Shown here: piece after piece, positions 22,892-31,047 of the stretch
Position numbering within the stretch: the first letter of the stretch is position 1
Layout of the letters: every line of letters starts with the position of its first letter
The notes under the pieces: model-generated
Database searches by the model: none
What the model was told of the DNA's origin: nothing
The model's input: only the letters and a program-made list of their open reading frames with translations
Assembly: GCA_003550345.1 (NCBI GenBank)
Contig: PUJZ01000017.1
Location: forward strand, 30,225 to 94,224
Length of the DNA: 64,000 bases
Reading direction: 5' to 3'
DNA from: Methanomassiliicoccaceae archaeon
Lineage (GTDB): Archaea; Thermoplasmatota; Thermoplasmata; Methanomassiliicoccales; Methanomethylophilaceae
Position numbers and translations under genes: made by a program

Positions 22892-24202
22892 TTGGTGGGC
22901 CCTGAATCGTTCCTCCTCATCGCCTACATGGTGCTCTTCGGCTCGCTGATAGGGAGCGTGAGCGGCCTCGTGCCCGGGATACACGTCAACACCCTGGCGG
23001 CCCTGCTCCTCGCGGGCTATCCCCTTCTGGCGTCCTTGCTGTCCGCCGCCGTCTGCCCCGCCATGCTGCCGGTGATGGTCGCGGCGGCGGTGGTCTCGGC
23101 CTCGGTGGTGCACTCGTTCATGGACTTCGTGCCCTCGGTGTTCCTCGGCTCTCCCGGCGAGGAGGATGTGCTGAGCGTCCTCCCCGGGCACAGGATGCTG
23201 ATGAGCGGCAAGGGCGCCGAGGCGGTGGCATGCTCCGCCCAAGGGAGCCTGGTGGGAGCGGCGGCGGCGGTGGCCCTGGCGCTCCCTGTGCACCTGGTTA
23301 TGGAGTCGGGGGGATGGGAGGCGCTGCAGCGGCACATACCGTTCATGCTCCCCGTCTGCCTCCTCCTCATGATACTCTCCGAGCGGGGCGACGGCGCTTC
23401 GCGCAAGAGGGCCTGGGCCGTTTCGCTCTGCCTCGCCTCAGGGGCGCTGGGGGCGGTGACGATGTTCGGGTCCATGCCCGCCTCCTCCGGGCCGGTCCAT
23501 GCGGGCGGCCTGATGCTGCCGATGCTCGCCGGCCTCTTCGGCATGCCCGCCCTGCTCATATCCCTGGGGGCGGGGGGAGTGCCGGCGCAGACCGGTTCCG
23601 GCCGGCCGGAGCTGGACAGCGGCCCTGCCCTCAGGGGCCTGGTGGCCGGCCTGGCGGTGGGGTGGCTTCCCGGGGTCACCTCCACCGCCGGGACGGTGGT
23701 GGCGTCCCTGGGCTCCCCGGAGAGGACCCCGGAGAGGTTCATAGCCATGGTCTCGTCGGTGGGGACCGCGGCCACGGTCTTCGCGCTGGTCACCCTGTCG
23801 GTGGCCGGGCGGGGCAGGACGGGGACGATGCTGGTGGTATCGGACGTGATGGGCGACGGCCTGAGTGGCCTGGACAACCCCCATTTCGCCCTGCTGCTCC
23901 TCTGCGTGCTGGCGTCGGCGGTGATAGGCTACCTCCTCACCGTCAGGGCGGGGTCCCTCTTCGCTCGCGCCCTCCAGGGAAGGGACCTCTGGAGGCTGAA
24001 CCTGGCCATCGCCCTCTTCCTCAGCGTCCTGGTGCTGGCGGTGAGCGGGGCGGGGGGGCTTCTCATGCTGGCGGCGGGGACCGCCCTCGGCCTCCTGCCC
24101 TCGGCGGCGGGGGTGGGCCGCGTCCATCTCACCGGCTCGCTGCTGATCCCGGTCATGCTATTCTACACTGGTGAGCATTCCCGTCTGACCGGCCTCCTGT
24201 GA
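22892..24202 (+). CDS. TctA-like (DUF112) membrane permease
   Basis: This 436-residue protein has about ten hydrophobic helices. The N-terminal GSLIGSVSGLVPGIHVNT resembles the glycine-rich substrate loop of the large permease of tripartite tricarboxylate transporters, and VGWLPGVTSTAGTVVAS is a second copy in the C-terminal half. TctA acts with TctB and a periplasmic TctC; neither is nearby, as is common for archaeal members. The substrate is unknown. The start is TTG 22892 (or GTG 22895), since no in-frame ATG precedes the first helix. Its last 50 bases overlap the convergent polB gene. Confidence 0.82.
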   Translation: MVGPESFLLIAYMVLFGSLIGSVSGLVPGIHVNTLAALLLAGYPLLASLLSAAVCPAMLPVMVAAAVVSASVVHSFMDFVPSVFLGSPGEEDVLSVLPGHRMLMSGKGAEAVACSAQGSLVGAAAAVALALPVHLVMESGGWEALQRHIPFMLPVCLLLMILSERGDGASRKRAWAVSLCLASGALGAVTMFGSMPASSGPVHAGGLMLPMLAGLFGMPALLISLGAGGVPAQTGSGRPELDSGPALRGLVAGLAVGWLPGVTSTAGTVVASLGSPERTPERFIAMVSSVGTAATVFALVTLSVAGRGRTGTMLVVSDVMGDGLSGLDNPHFALLLLCVLASAVIGYLLTVRAGSLFARALQGRDLWRLNLAIALFLSVLVLAVSGAGGLLMLAAGTALGLLPSAAGVGRVHLTGSLLIPVMLFYTGEHSRLTGLL

Positions 24203-26333
24203 CCCGCCGCAGGCGCTCGCGGTCCCAGCCCAGCGGCGCCAGCAGCTCCTCGCCGCCGCGCAGCAGCATCTCGGCGTACCTCTCGGCGTCGTAGACGCCG
24301 TCCCACAGCCACGGTATCGACACCTTGTCGGCGGCGGCCTTGGCGGAGGAGTCCCTTATTATGTAGGCCACCGACTGCCCCGGCCTCGGCTCGCGGCCGT
24401 GCGCGGCCATCAGCTCGGCGGCGGCGCGGCCGTCGTTGAACCGCCTGTAGGCGCCCAGCGGGCGGGAGATGCGGCGCAGCACGGTGAGTTCCTCGGCGCC
24501 GGCGGCCCCTTGGCGCAGGGCCTCGACCCTCTCGCCGAGCAGGGATATGACCTGCGGCAGCAGACCCTCCATCCCCTCGCGGCCCTCGGCGGCGGAGAGT
24601 ATGTCCAAGGCCTCGGTCTGGAAGTCGCGCACCAGGCGGACGCAGTCACGCTTGCGGGCGGCTATGCCCCTCATCTTGATCCCCCCGTCCTCGAACAGCC
24701 CGTAATAGCGGTTGAGGGCCCCGGCGCCGTTGTGCAGGTTGGGGAGGAAGACCACCCAGCGATAGCGCCCCTCCGTCTCCAGGGGGATGCCGTGCTCCGC
24801 CGTGACCGCCTCCGCGAAGCGCTCCGGGTCGCCGCCGCCCTGCAGCCACAGCGAGTCCACTATCCCATGCAGCACCTTGAATCCCATCTCCGCCGCCGTC
24901 TCCGAGGCGCGCAGCATTATGTCCCGGCCGTAGGCGGTTATGGCCTCGTGGCACTCGATGCGCCCGAAGCGGGCGTTCCGGTACCCGGTGTATCCGAAGC
25001 AGGTCACCAGTATCCATTTGAGAAGCGACGAGCGCTGGAGGCAGGACTCCGCCCGCAGGGGGTCGCGGCGGGCCATTGCCTTCAGGGCCCGGCGCCTCTC
25101 CACCACCGGCCCGATGACCTCCGGCAGCAGCCCGCGGCGGCGCCGGCATATGCGGTAGCCGATCCCGGGGACGACGGACTCCGAGCGCGGGCAGCAGCCG
25201 CACTCCAGGGTCTCCGGGGATATGTTGAAGCGGGAGATTATGGAGGGGTACATGGAGGAGAAGTCCATGCCGACCACGTCCTCGTGCACCCCCGGGCGCG
25301 GCTGGTGTATCATGCCGCCGCGGTCGCAGGCCACCAGATGGGACAGGGTCTTGAAGTCCTCAGGCAGGTTCTTCTTCCAGCGCAGCAGGTGGCCTCCCCT
25401 CAGGGCGTGGTCCGACTGCATGGCGCTTATGGCGCTTCCGGGCGAAAGCCGGGACAGGTCCTGCAGGGGCATGCCGCTGAGGCGCGACAGCTCGATCAGC
25501 CCGGGCAGCCCCCCCTCGGAGTACATGAACGAGGCGGTGTCGAGATGGATCCTGCCGTTGAGCTTGAGGGCGGGGGGCTTGTAGACCGTCCGCCCGTAGC
25601 TGTGGTAGCTCTTGGGACCTCCGCACCTCACCCCCCGGTCCCTGCCCAGCGACAGCTCCAGGCCCAGGTCCTCGGCGCGCTCGAGCAGATGGGCGGTCCT
25701 GCCCTTGTCCCCCCTCTCGACCAGCAGCACGTCGGGGTCCCTGCTCTCGATCTCATCGGAGAGACGGCGGAGCATCCCCTCCTCATCTCCCTCGAGCGGC
25801 TCGCCGTCCAGCTTCAGGGAGCGTATCTCCTCGCCGGGCAGCGGGTCGAAGGGGGTCCCCGTGGACAGCTCCAGGCGCAGGGCCCTCAACGGCGGGACGG
25901 GGTAGTTGATGCGCTGCGGCGAATCGATGGCCCGGAGGGCCCCGTCGTGCTCCAGCAGGCCGAAGGGGAAGAGCCCGCGCGGGAGCATGAAGCGCTGCGC
26001 CGGGGTGAGGTCCACGTTGTAGAGCTCATAGGCGCGGTGGCCCCCCCAGCGGTCCACCGCCCTCGCCATGCGGGCCATGCTCTGGAAGCCGTCGACGCTC
26101 ACCATGAGGACGTCCTCCAGGGGGCCGCCGAGGCGGGTCCGGGCCCGGCGCATGCCCGTGGTGGCCCCGCAGCCCTCCAGGTCGCGGGACAGCGCCGGCA
26201 GCCCCTCGCCGGAGACGAAGAACGAGGGCCGGAGCGGGAAGCCGAGGCGGAGATGGCCCTCCGACCCCCGTATCCACACCACCACCCCGAGCCCGTCCTC
26301 GCTGGGATGGCAGTCGGTTATCCAGCCCCTCAT
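24153..26333 (-). CDS. Divergent family B DNA polymerase (PolB2-like)
   Basis: This 726-residue family B polymerase is degenerate at several sites. Motif A is intact (DFSSMYPSIISRFNISPETL). Motif B keeps Lys and Gly but has lost the Asn and Tyr (LLKWILVTCFGYTGYRNA). Motif C reads HGIVDSLW instead of YGDTDSLF, keeping only the second Asp. The 3'-5' exonuclease site looks dead: the FDIET position reads LRLEL. It is shorter than replicative PolB. It is likely a specialised repair or translesion enzyme, or a structural relic. The start is ATG 26333, overlapping the upstream small gene by ATGA. Confidence 0.85.
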   Translation of the reverse strand: MRGWITDCHPSEDGLGVVVWIRGSEGHLRLGFPLRPSFFVSGEGLPALSRDLEGCGATTGMRRARTRLGGPLEDVLMVSVDGFQSMARMARAVDRWGGHRAYELYNVDLTPAQRFMLPRGLFPFGLLEHDGALRAIDSPQRINYPVPPLRALRLELSTGTPFDPLPGEEIRSLKLDGEPLEGDEEGMLRRLSDEIESRDPDVLLVERGDKGRTAHLLERAEDLGLELSLGRDRGVRCGGPKSYHSYGRTVYKPPALKLNGRIHLDTASFMYSEGGLPGLIELSRLSGMPLQDLSRLSPGSAISAMQSDHALRGGHLLRWKKNLPEDFKTLSHLVACDRGGMIHQPRPGVHEDVVGMDFSSMYPSIISRFNISPETLECGCCPRSESVVPGIGYRICRRRRGLLPEVIGPVVERRRALKAMARRDPLRAESCLQRSSLLKWILVTCFGYTGYRNARFGRIECHEAITAYGRDIMLRASETAAEMGFKVLHGIVDSLWLQGGGDPERFAEAVTAEHGIPLETEGRYRWVVFLPNLHNGAGALNRYYGLFEDGGIKMRGIAARKRDCVRLVRDFQTEALDILSAAEGREGMEGLLPQVISLLGERVEALRQGAAGAEELTVLRRISRPLGAYRRFNDGRAAAELMAAHGREPRPGQSVAYIIRDSSAKAAADKVSIPWLWDGVYDAERYAEMLLRGGEELLAPLGWDRERLRRVTGGRSDGNAHQCRIA

Positions 26334-26581
26334 CGCTCCTCCCGCCTCAGCCGCCTCAGCTCCTTCTCGTGCTCCAGCAGCATCGACATCAGCATGCTCT
26401 CCACCGGGTCGGGGGAGTCGCAGCTGCTTCCGGCGGCGGCGTGGTCGCGCACGTGCTCCAGGAGGCGGTCGAAGGCCTCGCGGTCCTCCGGGCAGAGGGC
26501 GCGGCGGAACCCCCTCCATTCCTGGATGATGCGCTCAGACGCGCGGCGGTAGGTGGGGGAGCTGCGGCCCAGCTCAGGCAC
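26330..26581 (-). CDS. Small helical protein of the polymerase cassette
   Basis: This 83-residue protein is rich in Arg and Glu and predicted to be almost all helix (YRRASERIIQEWRGFRRAL, EDREAFDRLLEHVRDHAAA, SMLMSMLLEHEKELRRLRREE). It contains two isolated cysteines and no known domain that I recognise. It overlaps the RecA-like gene upstream by 8 bases and the polymerase downstream by 4, so the three are translated as a unit. The likely role is an adaptor between the two larger proteins, inferred from position. Confidence 0.75.
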   Translation of the reverse strand: MPELGRSSPTYRRASERIIQEWRGFRRALCPEDREAFDRLLEHVRDHAAAGSSCDSPDPVESMLMSMLLEHEKELRRLRREER

Positions 26582-27182
26582 CCCCGCGCCGGCCCGGCGG
26601 ACCGTGGAGGTGGGCGCCGGCGCTCAGCACCCGATGTGCTAGGGCGGCCTCCGAAGGCGGGACGCCCTCCGCGGAGGCGGACGCCAGCACCGCCGCGCCC
26701 GTCCTCCGCGCCAGCGACCTCAGGTCCTCCAGCGACGCCCGCAGGAGGCACCGGGCCTCGCGGCGGTCGACGTCCGGGTCATCGAACAGCTGGTCCAGGG
26801 AAGCGACCAGAACCAGGGACGGGGAGGCCTCGAGGACCTTGGCCTCCAGCCGCTCCCCGATTATGGCCTGCAGCTGGTAGGCGGTGAACGCCCGCGCCAC
26901 GTTGACACGGTCCAGGGCCTCGCGGGTGCCGCAGCGCAGGGCGCGGCAGCGGCGGGAGAGGTCCAGGGGGTCGAGGGCGTTGCCTCCGTCCACCCATACC
27001 GCCCCCCTCCCCCGGCAGGCGGCATCGGCGCAGCAGGCGTGCAGCAGAGCCAGGGCCTCCGGCCGCGGCCCCAGCAGGAGCGTCAGCTCACCAGGCCGGA
27101 ACATCCCGTCCTGGTTTGCCACCGCCGCCGGCGTCCCGGGCAGGGGGTCCGCGGATGGTCTTGCGGTCCTTTTCGCTCTCAT
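26574..27182 (-). CDS. RecA/RadB-like protein with degenerate Walker A
   Basis: This 202-residue protein has the RecA-fold layout: MFRPGELTLLLGPRPEALALLHACC occupies the Walker A position but GPRPEALAL replaces GPxxSGKT, so ATP binding is probably lost. The Walker B-like strand SLVLVASLDQLF lacks the usual terminal Asp. The AVWVDGGNALDP strand and the RAFTAYQLQAIIGE segment match RadB/KaiC-type proteins. It begins the polymerase cassette. Combination with a specialised polymerase recalls bacterial ImuA, which is also RecA-like. The family call is from fold pattern and is moderate. Confidence 0.7.
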   Translation of the reverse strand: MRAKRTARPSADPLPGTPAAVANQDGMFRPGELTLLLGPRPEALALLHACCADAACRGRGAVWVDGGNALDPLDLSRRCRALRCGTREALDRVNVARAFTAYQLQAIIGERLEAKVLEASPSLVLVASLDQLFDDPDVDRREARCLLRASLEDLRSLARRTGAAVLASASAEGVPPSEAALAHRVLSAGAHLHGPPGRRGGA

Positions 27183-27210
27183 GTCCGGAGAAGGGCAGTT
27201 CGCCTGCGGG

Positions 27211-27220
27211 GTATTATAAC
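27211..27220 (-). promoter_or_regulatory. TATA box for the polymerase cassette
   Basis: Minus-strand GTTATAATAC lies about 29-38 bases before the first ATG of the cassette at 27182. It faces away from the TATA box of the divergent membrane-protein gene at about 27261. Confidence 0.55.
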
Positions 27221-27259
27221 ACGAGCGCGGGAGGGTTTCCCGAAAGTTGAGGCAGAAAC

Positions 27260-27267
27260 GTTATATC
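27260..27267 (+). promoter_or_regulatory. TATA box for the small membrane protein gene
   Basis: GTTATATC lies about 25-32 bases upstream of ATG 27292, consistent with a leaderless transcript divergent from the polymerase cassette. Confidence 0.5.
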
Positions 27268-27291
27268 GCCTGTAACGGATGATATCGCGGG

Positions 27292-27744
27292 ATGCACATG
27301 GAGAGCAGGCCTTTGACAGAGCTGAGGAGGTCGTACCCTTCAGTGGAGAAATGGATGGGGGCCTCCTTCTCAATCATCATGTCCGGGGTGTTCTCGCGCA
27401 TGATAAGGGACCCCTCCGGCGAGAGGTACCATGCCATAATGGAGATGCTGGGCTCCACGCTCTTCGTCCCGTCATTGATGGTCTCCGCCGTCGCGGTGAT
27501 CCTCGTCTACTACTATGGCGACCGTTTCGGCCTCTGGATCCCGCAGGTGCATCAGTACTACGTCACCATGGCGGGGTGCGCGGCGGCCCTCTACCTGGGC
27601 GGTTACGTGTTCGTCGACAACATGGCAGTGGGGGCGGCGGTGCTGTTCTTCTCCGGCGGCCTGCTGGCCGTGCTTGCCCTCAAGAAGGACGAATGGGGGA
27701 TCGGCGAGCCGCGGATGCTGCGGAGGATCAGCGGATCTGGTTGA
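27292..27744 (+). CDS. Small membrane protein of unknown function
   Basis: This 150-residue protein has about 55 soluble N-terminal residues and then three hydrophobic segments (STLFVPSLMVSAVAVILVYYY, YYVTMAGCAAALYLGGYVFV, NMAVGAAVLFFSGGLLAVLAL), ending in a short charged tail. I recognise no family. The start is ATG 27292, or ATG 27298 two codons later. It overlaps the convergent membrane protein gene by 17 bases. The promoter is divergent from the polymerase cassette, so shared regulation is possible but unproven. Confidence 0.7.
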   Translation: MHMESRPLTELRRSYPSVEKWMGASFSIIMSGVFSRMIRDPSGERYHAIMEMLGSTLFVPSLMVSAVAVILVYYYGDRFGLWIPQVHQYYVTMAGCAAALYLGGYVFVDNMAVGAAVLFFSGGLLAVLALKKDEWGIGEPRMLRRISGSG

Positions 27745-28819
27745 CCTCGGGGAGCTCATCGAGGTCGTAGCGCCTCTGGGGCGTGGCCGGCACCCTCTTG
27801 GCCTCGCCCTCCTGCTTCATTACCTCCACCAGGAGGGGGTTGGGCCGGAAGTCCCTCCATCGGGACACGATGTCCTCGATGAGGTCGCGCTCATAGAGGG
27901 CGAAATAGATTATTGACGTGCTTGCCATGATGGCGATGTTGAACACCACCGCCATGCCGATGAAGCCCGCCAGGGCCTCCACCCCCATCATCCTCGCCGC
28001 TCCCACGGTGTAGAGTGATATGGGTATTATGGGCACGGCTATCTTCTTGAAGGTGGACACCGCGCCCTTGTACAGGCGCATGTCATGGAAGGGGCCTTTT
28101 ATCCTCACGTCCAAGGAGCGGAAGATGGACCAGGGCAGCACCATGAACGGGATGTAGAGGGTTATGAGGAACATCAGCAGCAGTATGTACTCCAACGGGT
28201 AGGCCTGCATCAGGGAGGGGTTGAGGCTTATGAATATCCACAGGGCGATCCCGAGGAAGAACCCCAGCCCCATGGTTCGCAGGGTGTCGTCCAGGGGGAT
28301 GTTGTCGCGGCTCATGTTGTGGTCCATGACCAGGTCGGCGGTGTTGATGTCGTCCGGTATGTTGAAGATGAAGGTCAGGATCTTGTCCTTGCGCTCCAGC
28401 TCCTCCTTCAGGCTTATGCTCTCGATCCGGGCGAGGGTGCGGTAGAAAAGCCTCCTCTGCAGGGTGACTATCAGGGCCACCACCCCGAAACCGCCCAGGA
28501 CCGCGTAGACCATGAACAGCACGAGTATGGGAGGGGCGCCGTAGAAGTAGAGTGCCGCGACCACGGCCAGCAGCAGCAGCGCATAATACCACCTGAACCG
28601 GTCGGCGAAGGACGCCAGCCCCACCACCACCAAGGGGAACGACAGTATGGGCATGGTGAGGACGAAGCTCTCCAGCAGGCCGGTGGCCGCGCTCAGCAGC
28701 GATGCCGCCACGCAGACCAGGAGGGACAGCACGAAGAGCCGCAGCAGGGCTGTGTCATGATCGCTGCTAAGGTCCAGCCTGCGCCTCCTCCTTCTGCCGG
28801 CCAACTTCTCCAGCTTCAT
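27728..28819 (-). CDS. Polytopic membrane protein of unknown function
   Basis: This 363-residue protein begins with a very basic stretch (KLAGRRRRRRLDL), then shows about four N-terminal helices, a cytoplasmic-looking segment of about 70 residues (ARIESISLKEELERKDKIL..), and four more helices, with a hydrophilic C-terminus. The SLKEELERKDKI part is coiled-coil-like. No family is recognised. It stands apart from its neighbours on the minus strand, convergent with the small membrane protein. Confidence 0.75.
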   Translation of the reverse strand: MKLEKLAGRRRRRRLDLSSDHDTALLRLFVLSLLVCVAASLLSAATGLLESFVLTMPILSFPLVVVGLASFADRFRWYYALLLLAVVAALYFYGAPPILVLFMVYAVLGGFGVVALIVTLQRRLFYRTLARIESISLKEELERKDKILTFIFNIPDDINTADLVMDHNMSRDNIPLDDTLRTMGLGFFLGIALWIFISLNPSLMQAYPLEYILLLMFLITLYIPFMVLPWSIFRSLDVRIKGPFHDMRLYKGAVSTFKKIAVPIIPISLYTVGAARMMGVEALAGFIGMAVVFNIAIMASTSIIYFALYERDLIEDIVSRWRDFRPNPLLVEVMKQEGEAKRVPATPQRRYDLDELPEVNQIR

Positions 28820-28860
28820 CCGCGTTCCTCATCGGCGCCGTGACTATACAATGTTTTCAC

Positions 28861-29193
28861 TCATTCCTGCCAGGCCTCGAGCTCCAGCTCCGCCCTGTCG
28901 CCGCGGAATACCCCCAGGACGAGGGCGGCGGTGCAGCTCTCATTGAACGGTATGGGGCCGAGCGTCCCGCTGCTGATGCCCTCCTTGAAGTCCAGCACCC
29001 TCCCGTCAGGGCCGGAGACCGCCAGGTCCACTGGAGCGTCGGAATCCACCCTTACGGTGAGGCCGCGCCCCTTGCGCACCTTGAGGGGGAAGGTCTTGAC
29101 ATTGTCGTAGCCGCCGGGAACGGATAGGTCCAGGTCCCCGATGCTCACCGTACGCTTGGACAGCACCGGCGAGCGCTTCCGTAGGATGGGCAT
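28861..29193 (-). CDS. Hypothetical beta-rich protein
   Basis: This 110-residue protein is predicted to be mostly beta strand, with alternating patterns in TVRVDSDAPVDLAVSGPDGRVLDF and AALVLGVFRGDRAELELEAW. The arrangement resembles a small immunoglobulin- or GOLD-like sandwich, but I cannot assign a family. There is no signal peptide. An ACAAATACC element about 20 bases before the ATG may be a weak TATA box. The following gene on the strand is the polytopic membrane protein, 41 bases away. Confidence 0.65.
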   Translation of the reverse strand: MPILRKRSPVLSKRTVSIGDLDLSVPGGYDNVKTFPLKVRKGRGLTVRVDSDAPVDLAVSGPDGRVLDFKEGISSGTLGPIPFNESCTAALVLGVFRGDRAELELEAWQE

Positions 29194-29232
29194 GCTTGGT
29201 GATGCCCCCGGAGGTATTTGTGCTTTGCAGGG

Positions 29233-30291
29233 TCACCAGCTGTCCCGGAAGGCCATGCCGTAGGCCACGTACATATGGCATTCCCGCGGCGATTCTATCA
29301 GCCGGCGCAGGAAGGGAAGGACCCTCGACCTCCCCTGGAAGGGGGCGGCGGCGGCGCGCATATCGTCATCGCTCCACGATGACATGGTGTCGTGGGCCTT
29401 CAGGTACCAGGGGGAGGAGAGGCGGGAGCGGTCCCACCACCTTCCATACCGGTCAGGCTTTCCGGCCGCCAGCGCCAGCGCCGCCTGGCGCCCCGCCTGG
29501 AGCGCCGTCCTGATGCCCCCGAAGCTCACCGGGTTTGCCTGGGCGGCGGCGTCGCCGACGAGGAGGGCGCCGCCCTTGACCACCGGCCCCACGCCCCCGA
29601 AGGGGATGTGGCGGCATCCGCGGTCCACGTAATCGGGGACCTCGTCGGTGCCCTTGGGGAACCCTGTGTTGACCAGGCCTCCGCAGGGGAACTCCCAGCG
29701 GTACCCCCCTCCGTACCTCTCGCCCATATGGAAGACTAGGGTCTCCGGCTCCGCCTCCCCCTTCACCAGGTACCTCTCGGCGGCGATGGTGCGCATCGGT
29801 CTGCTGCCGAAGAGGTCGCGACGCACCACGGAGAAGGCGCCATCGGCGCCGACCACATGGCGTGCGCGTATCTCGCTGCCGTCGTAGAGCAGGGCGCGGT
29901 AGCCGTCGCCGTCCGCTGCCACTGAGACCAGCGACCCCCTCTCCAGCAGGGCCCCTTCCTCGCGGCATCTGTCGGCCATCGCATCGAGGAAGCGGGGGCG
30001 GTCGATTATCAGGCCATCGACCCTCTGCTCGGTCTCCACGCCGCCTGGCCAATGCAGCCGGGTGCGCGATATGCTCTCGATGGCCCCCCAGGGCTCCACG
30101 GGCCCGAGGTCGCGGAACGCCCGGCGGCTGACGCCTTCGCCGCAGATGCGGTGGTACCTTGACCTGCGGTCGCCTTGGAGCCGGTCGAGGGCGAGCACGC
30201 CGATATCGTCCCCTGAAAGCCTGAGGAAAAGGGCCGCCGAGAGGCCAGCAGGACCGGCCCCCACCACCAGGACGTCGTGCCTCTCCGCCAT
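29233..30291 (-). CDS. FAD-dependent oxidoreductase, geranylgeranyl reductase family
   Basis: This 352-residue flavoprotein has the FAD motif VVGAGPAGLSAALFL at about residues 9-23, the second FAD segment GALLVGDAAAQANPVSFGGI, and the YRWEFPCGG motif characteristic of archaeal geranylgeranyl reductases that saturate isoprenoid chains of membrane lipids. It is shorter than the canonical digeranylgeranylglycerophospholipid reductase (about 390-400 residues), so a related isoprenoid or quinone reductase is possible. No other lipid gene is adjacent. Confidence 0.83.
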   Translation of the reverse strand: MAERHDVLVVGAGPAGLSAALFLRLSGDDIGVLALDRLQGDRRSRYHRICGEGVSRRAFRDLGPVEPWGAIESISRTRLHWPGGVETEQRVDGLIIDRPRFLDAMADRCREEGALLERGSLVSVAADGDGYRALLYDGSEIRARHVVGADGAFSVVRRDLFGSRPMRTIAAERYLVKGEAEPETLVFHMGERYGGGYRWEFPCGGLVNTGFPKGTDEVPDYVDRGCRHIPFGGVGPVVKGGALLVGDAAAQANPVSFGGIRTALQAGRQAALALAAGKPDRYGRWWDRSRLSSPWYLKAHDTMSSWSDDDMRAAAAPFQGRSRVLPFLRRLIESPRECHMYVAYGMAFRDSW

Positions 30292-30317
30292 CGACCGTCA
30301 ATGTCGTAGCGGCTATT

Positions 30318-30617
30318 TCACGTTTGTTCGTCCAGCTCCGATAGCTCCTTCAGCAGGTGCAGGGCCTTCGTCCAGGATTCCACGCTGACAACCTTAGGCC
30401 CCATCCCGGGGACCTCCTCCACGCTGTACTCGTCCCCCTCGAACCGGAGGAACATCACCTGGTAGCCGTCGGAGTCGAAACCCTCGATGCGGGGGTTGCC
30501 GACCACCGAGGCCCCATAGTCGTTGTCGAAGCGGTAGATCTTATGGAACCTGCCGCCGTCCATGCATCCGCAGACGCACTTGGCGTTAAGGTCTATCTCG
30601 AACTGTTCGATGTCCAT
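30318..30617 (-). CDS. Hypothetical protein with CxCGC motif
   Basis: This 99-residue protein has CVCGCMDGGRFHKIYRFDND near its start, then a beta-rich segment and a C-terminal helix ending in SELDEQT. I recognise no family; the cysteines may bind metal. The ORF track starts 38 codons earlier. ATG 30617 is preferred because AGGTGAGGG lies directly upstream and the extra N-terminus is low-complexity. A TTATTAATACC element about 80 bases upstream could be its promoter. Confidence 0.65.
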   Translation of the reverse strand: MDIEQFEIDLNAKCVCGCMDGGRFHKIYRFDNDYGASVVGNPRIEGFDSDGYQVMFLRFEGDEYSVEEVPGMGPKVVSVESWTKALHLLKELSELDEQT

Positions 30618-30829
30618 TCCCTCACCTGCTTTCTTGCCCGGACCGATGGCGGACCGCGGCCCGCCGCGCCCTTCTGAGATAGGGAACCTTGCGGCGGGTA
30701 TTAATAACCGGGCGGGACTGATTATATTCATCTTGTCTTATAAATGGGTTTACCAAGTGTTTTGTTATTAACAGCTTATAGTCGGGGGGGTCATGTTAAC
30801 TATTGTTTGCGCCTAAGATAACTATTTAT

Positions 30830-30879
30830 AGAATGTAGATATGCATTTTTCGTTTATAGGCCTATTATCTACTTATTCT
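30830..30879. repeat. Interrupted inverted repeat upstream of the corrinoid operon promoter
   Basis: AGAATGTAGATA pairs with TATCTACTTATTCT: 7 base pairs (GTAGATA/TATCTAC) plus 5 more (AGAAT/ATTCT) across a 2-base bulge, with a 24-base loop. It lies about 30 bases upstream of TATATAAAAGG, a natural position for a regulator site, or it could be an RNA stem if transcription begins at the farther TATA. Confidence 0.55.
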
Positions 30880-30908
30880 GTTGTTGTTTTCTGTTTTTAC
30901 TCGTTCAG

Positions 30909-30919
30909 TATATAAAAGG
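30909..30919 (+). promoter_or_regulatory. Main TATA box of the corrinoid methyltransferase operon
   Basis: TATATAAAAGG is the best TATA match in the gap. Transcription about 25-30 bases downstream would leave a 5' leader of roughly 105 bases before ATG 31048. Confidence 0.6.
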
Positions 30920-31047
30920 TAAAACTATTTTGATTGTATGTTAACCCACTTTACCGGGCTATATCATCCATCCATACTGTATTCTTTAATATCGTTGTTT
31001 TGGATTTTCTCCATTAGACGGCTAGCATTCCGTCGAGGAGGAACCCA

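Larger units (their letters stand above)
30618..31047. promoter_or_regulatory. AT-rich intergenic region upstream of the corrinoid operon
   Basis: From about 30690 the base composition falls sharply below that of the surrounding genes. The gap contains several TATA-like elements (CTTATAAATG near 30736, ACTATTTATAG near 30821, TATATAAAAGG at 30909), a 10-base palindrome ATAGGCCTAT at 30856-30865, and an interrupted inverted repeat listed separately. The corrinoid gene has GAGGAGG 7 bases before its ATG. I found no tRNA or protein gene. The layout suggests a regulated promoter with a leader of about 100 bases. Confidence 0.65.

Noticed and set aside
24153-26333. Replicative family B DNA polymerase
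   Set aside because: The motif B and C changes and the lost exonuclease acid are inconsistent with a replicative enzyme.
24399-26552. 717-residue plus-strand ORF opposite the polymerase
   Set aside because: It is an antisense shadow. The minus-strand polymerase has clear motif A and conserved start signals.
30618-31047. tRNA or other structured RNA in the AT-rich gap
   Set aside because: I found no T-loop or cloverleaf pattern. The inverted repeat fits an operator or leader stem better.
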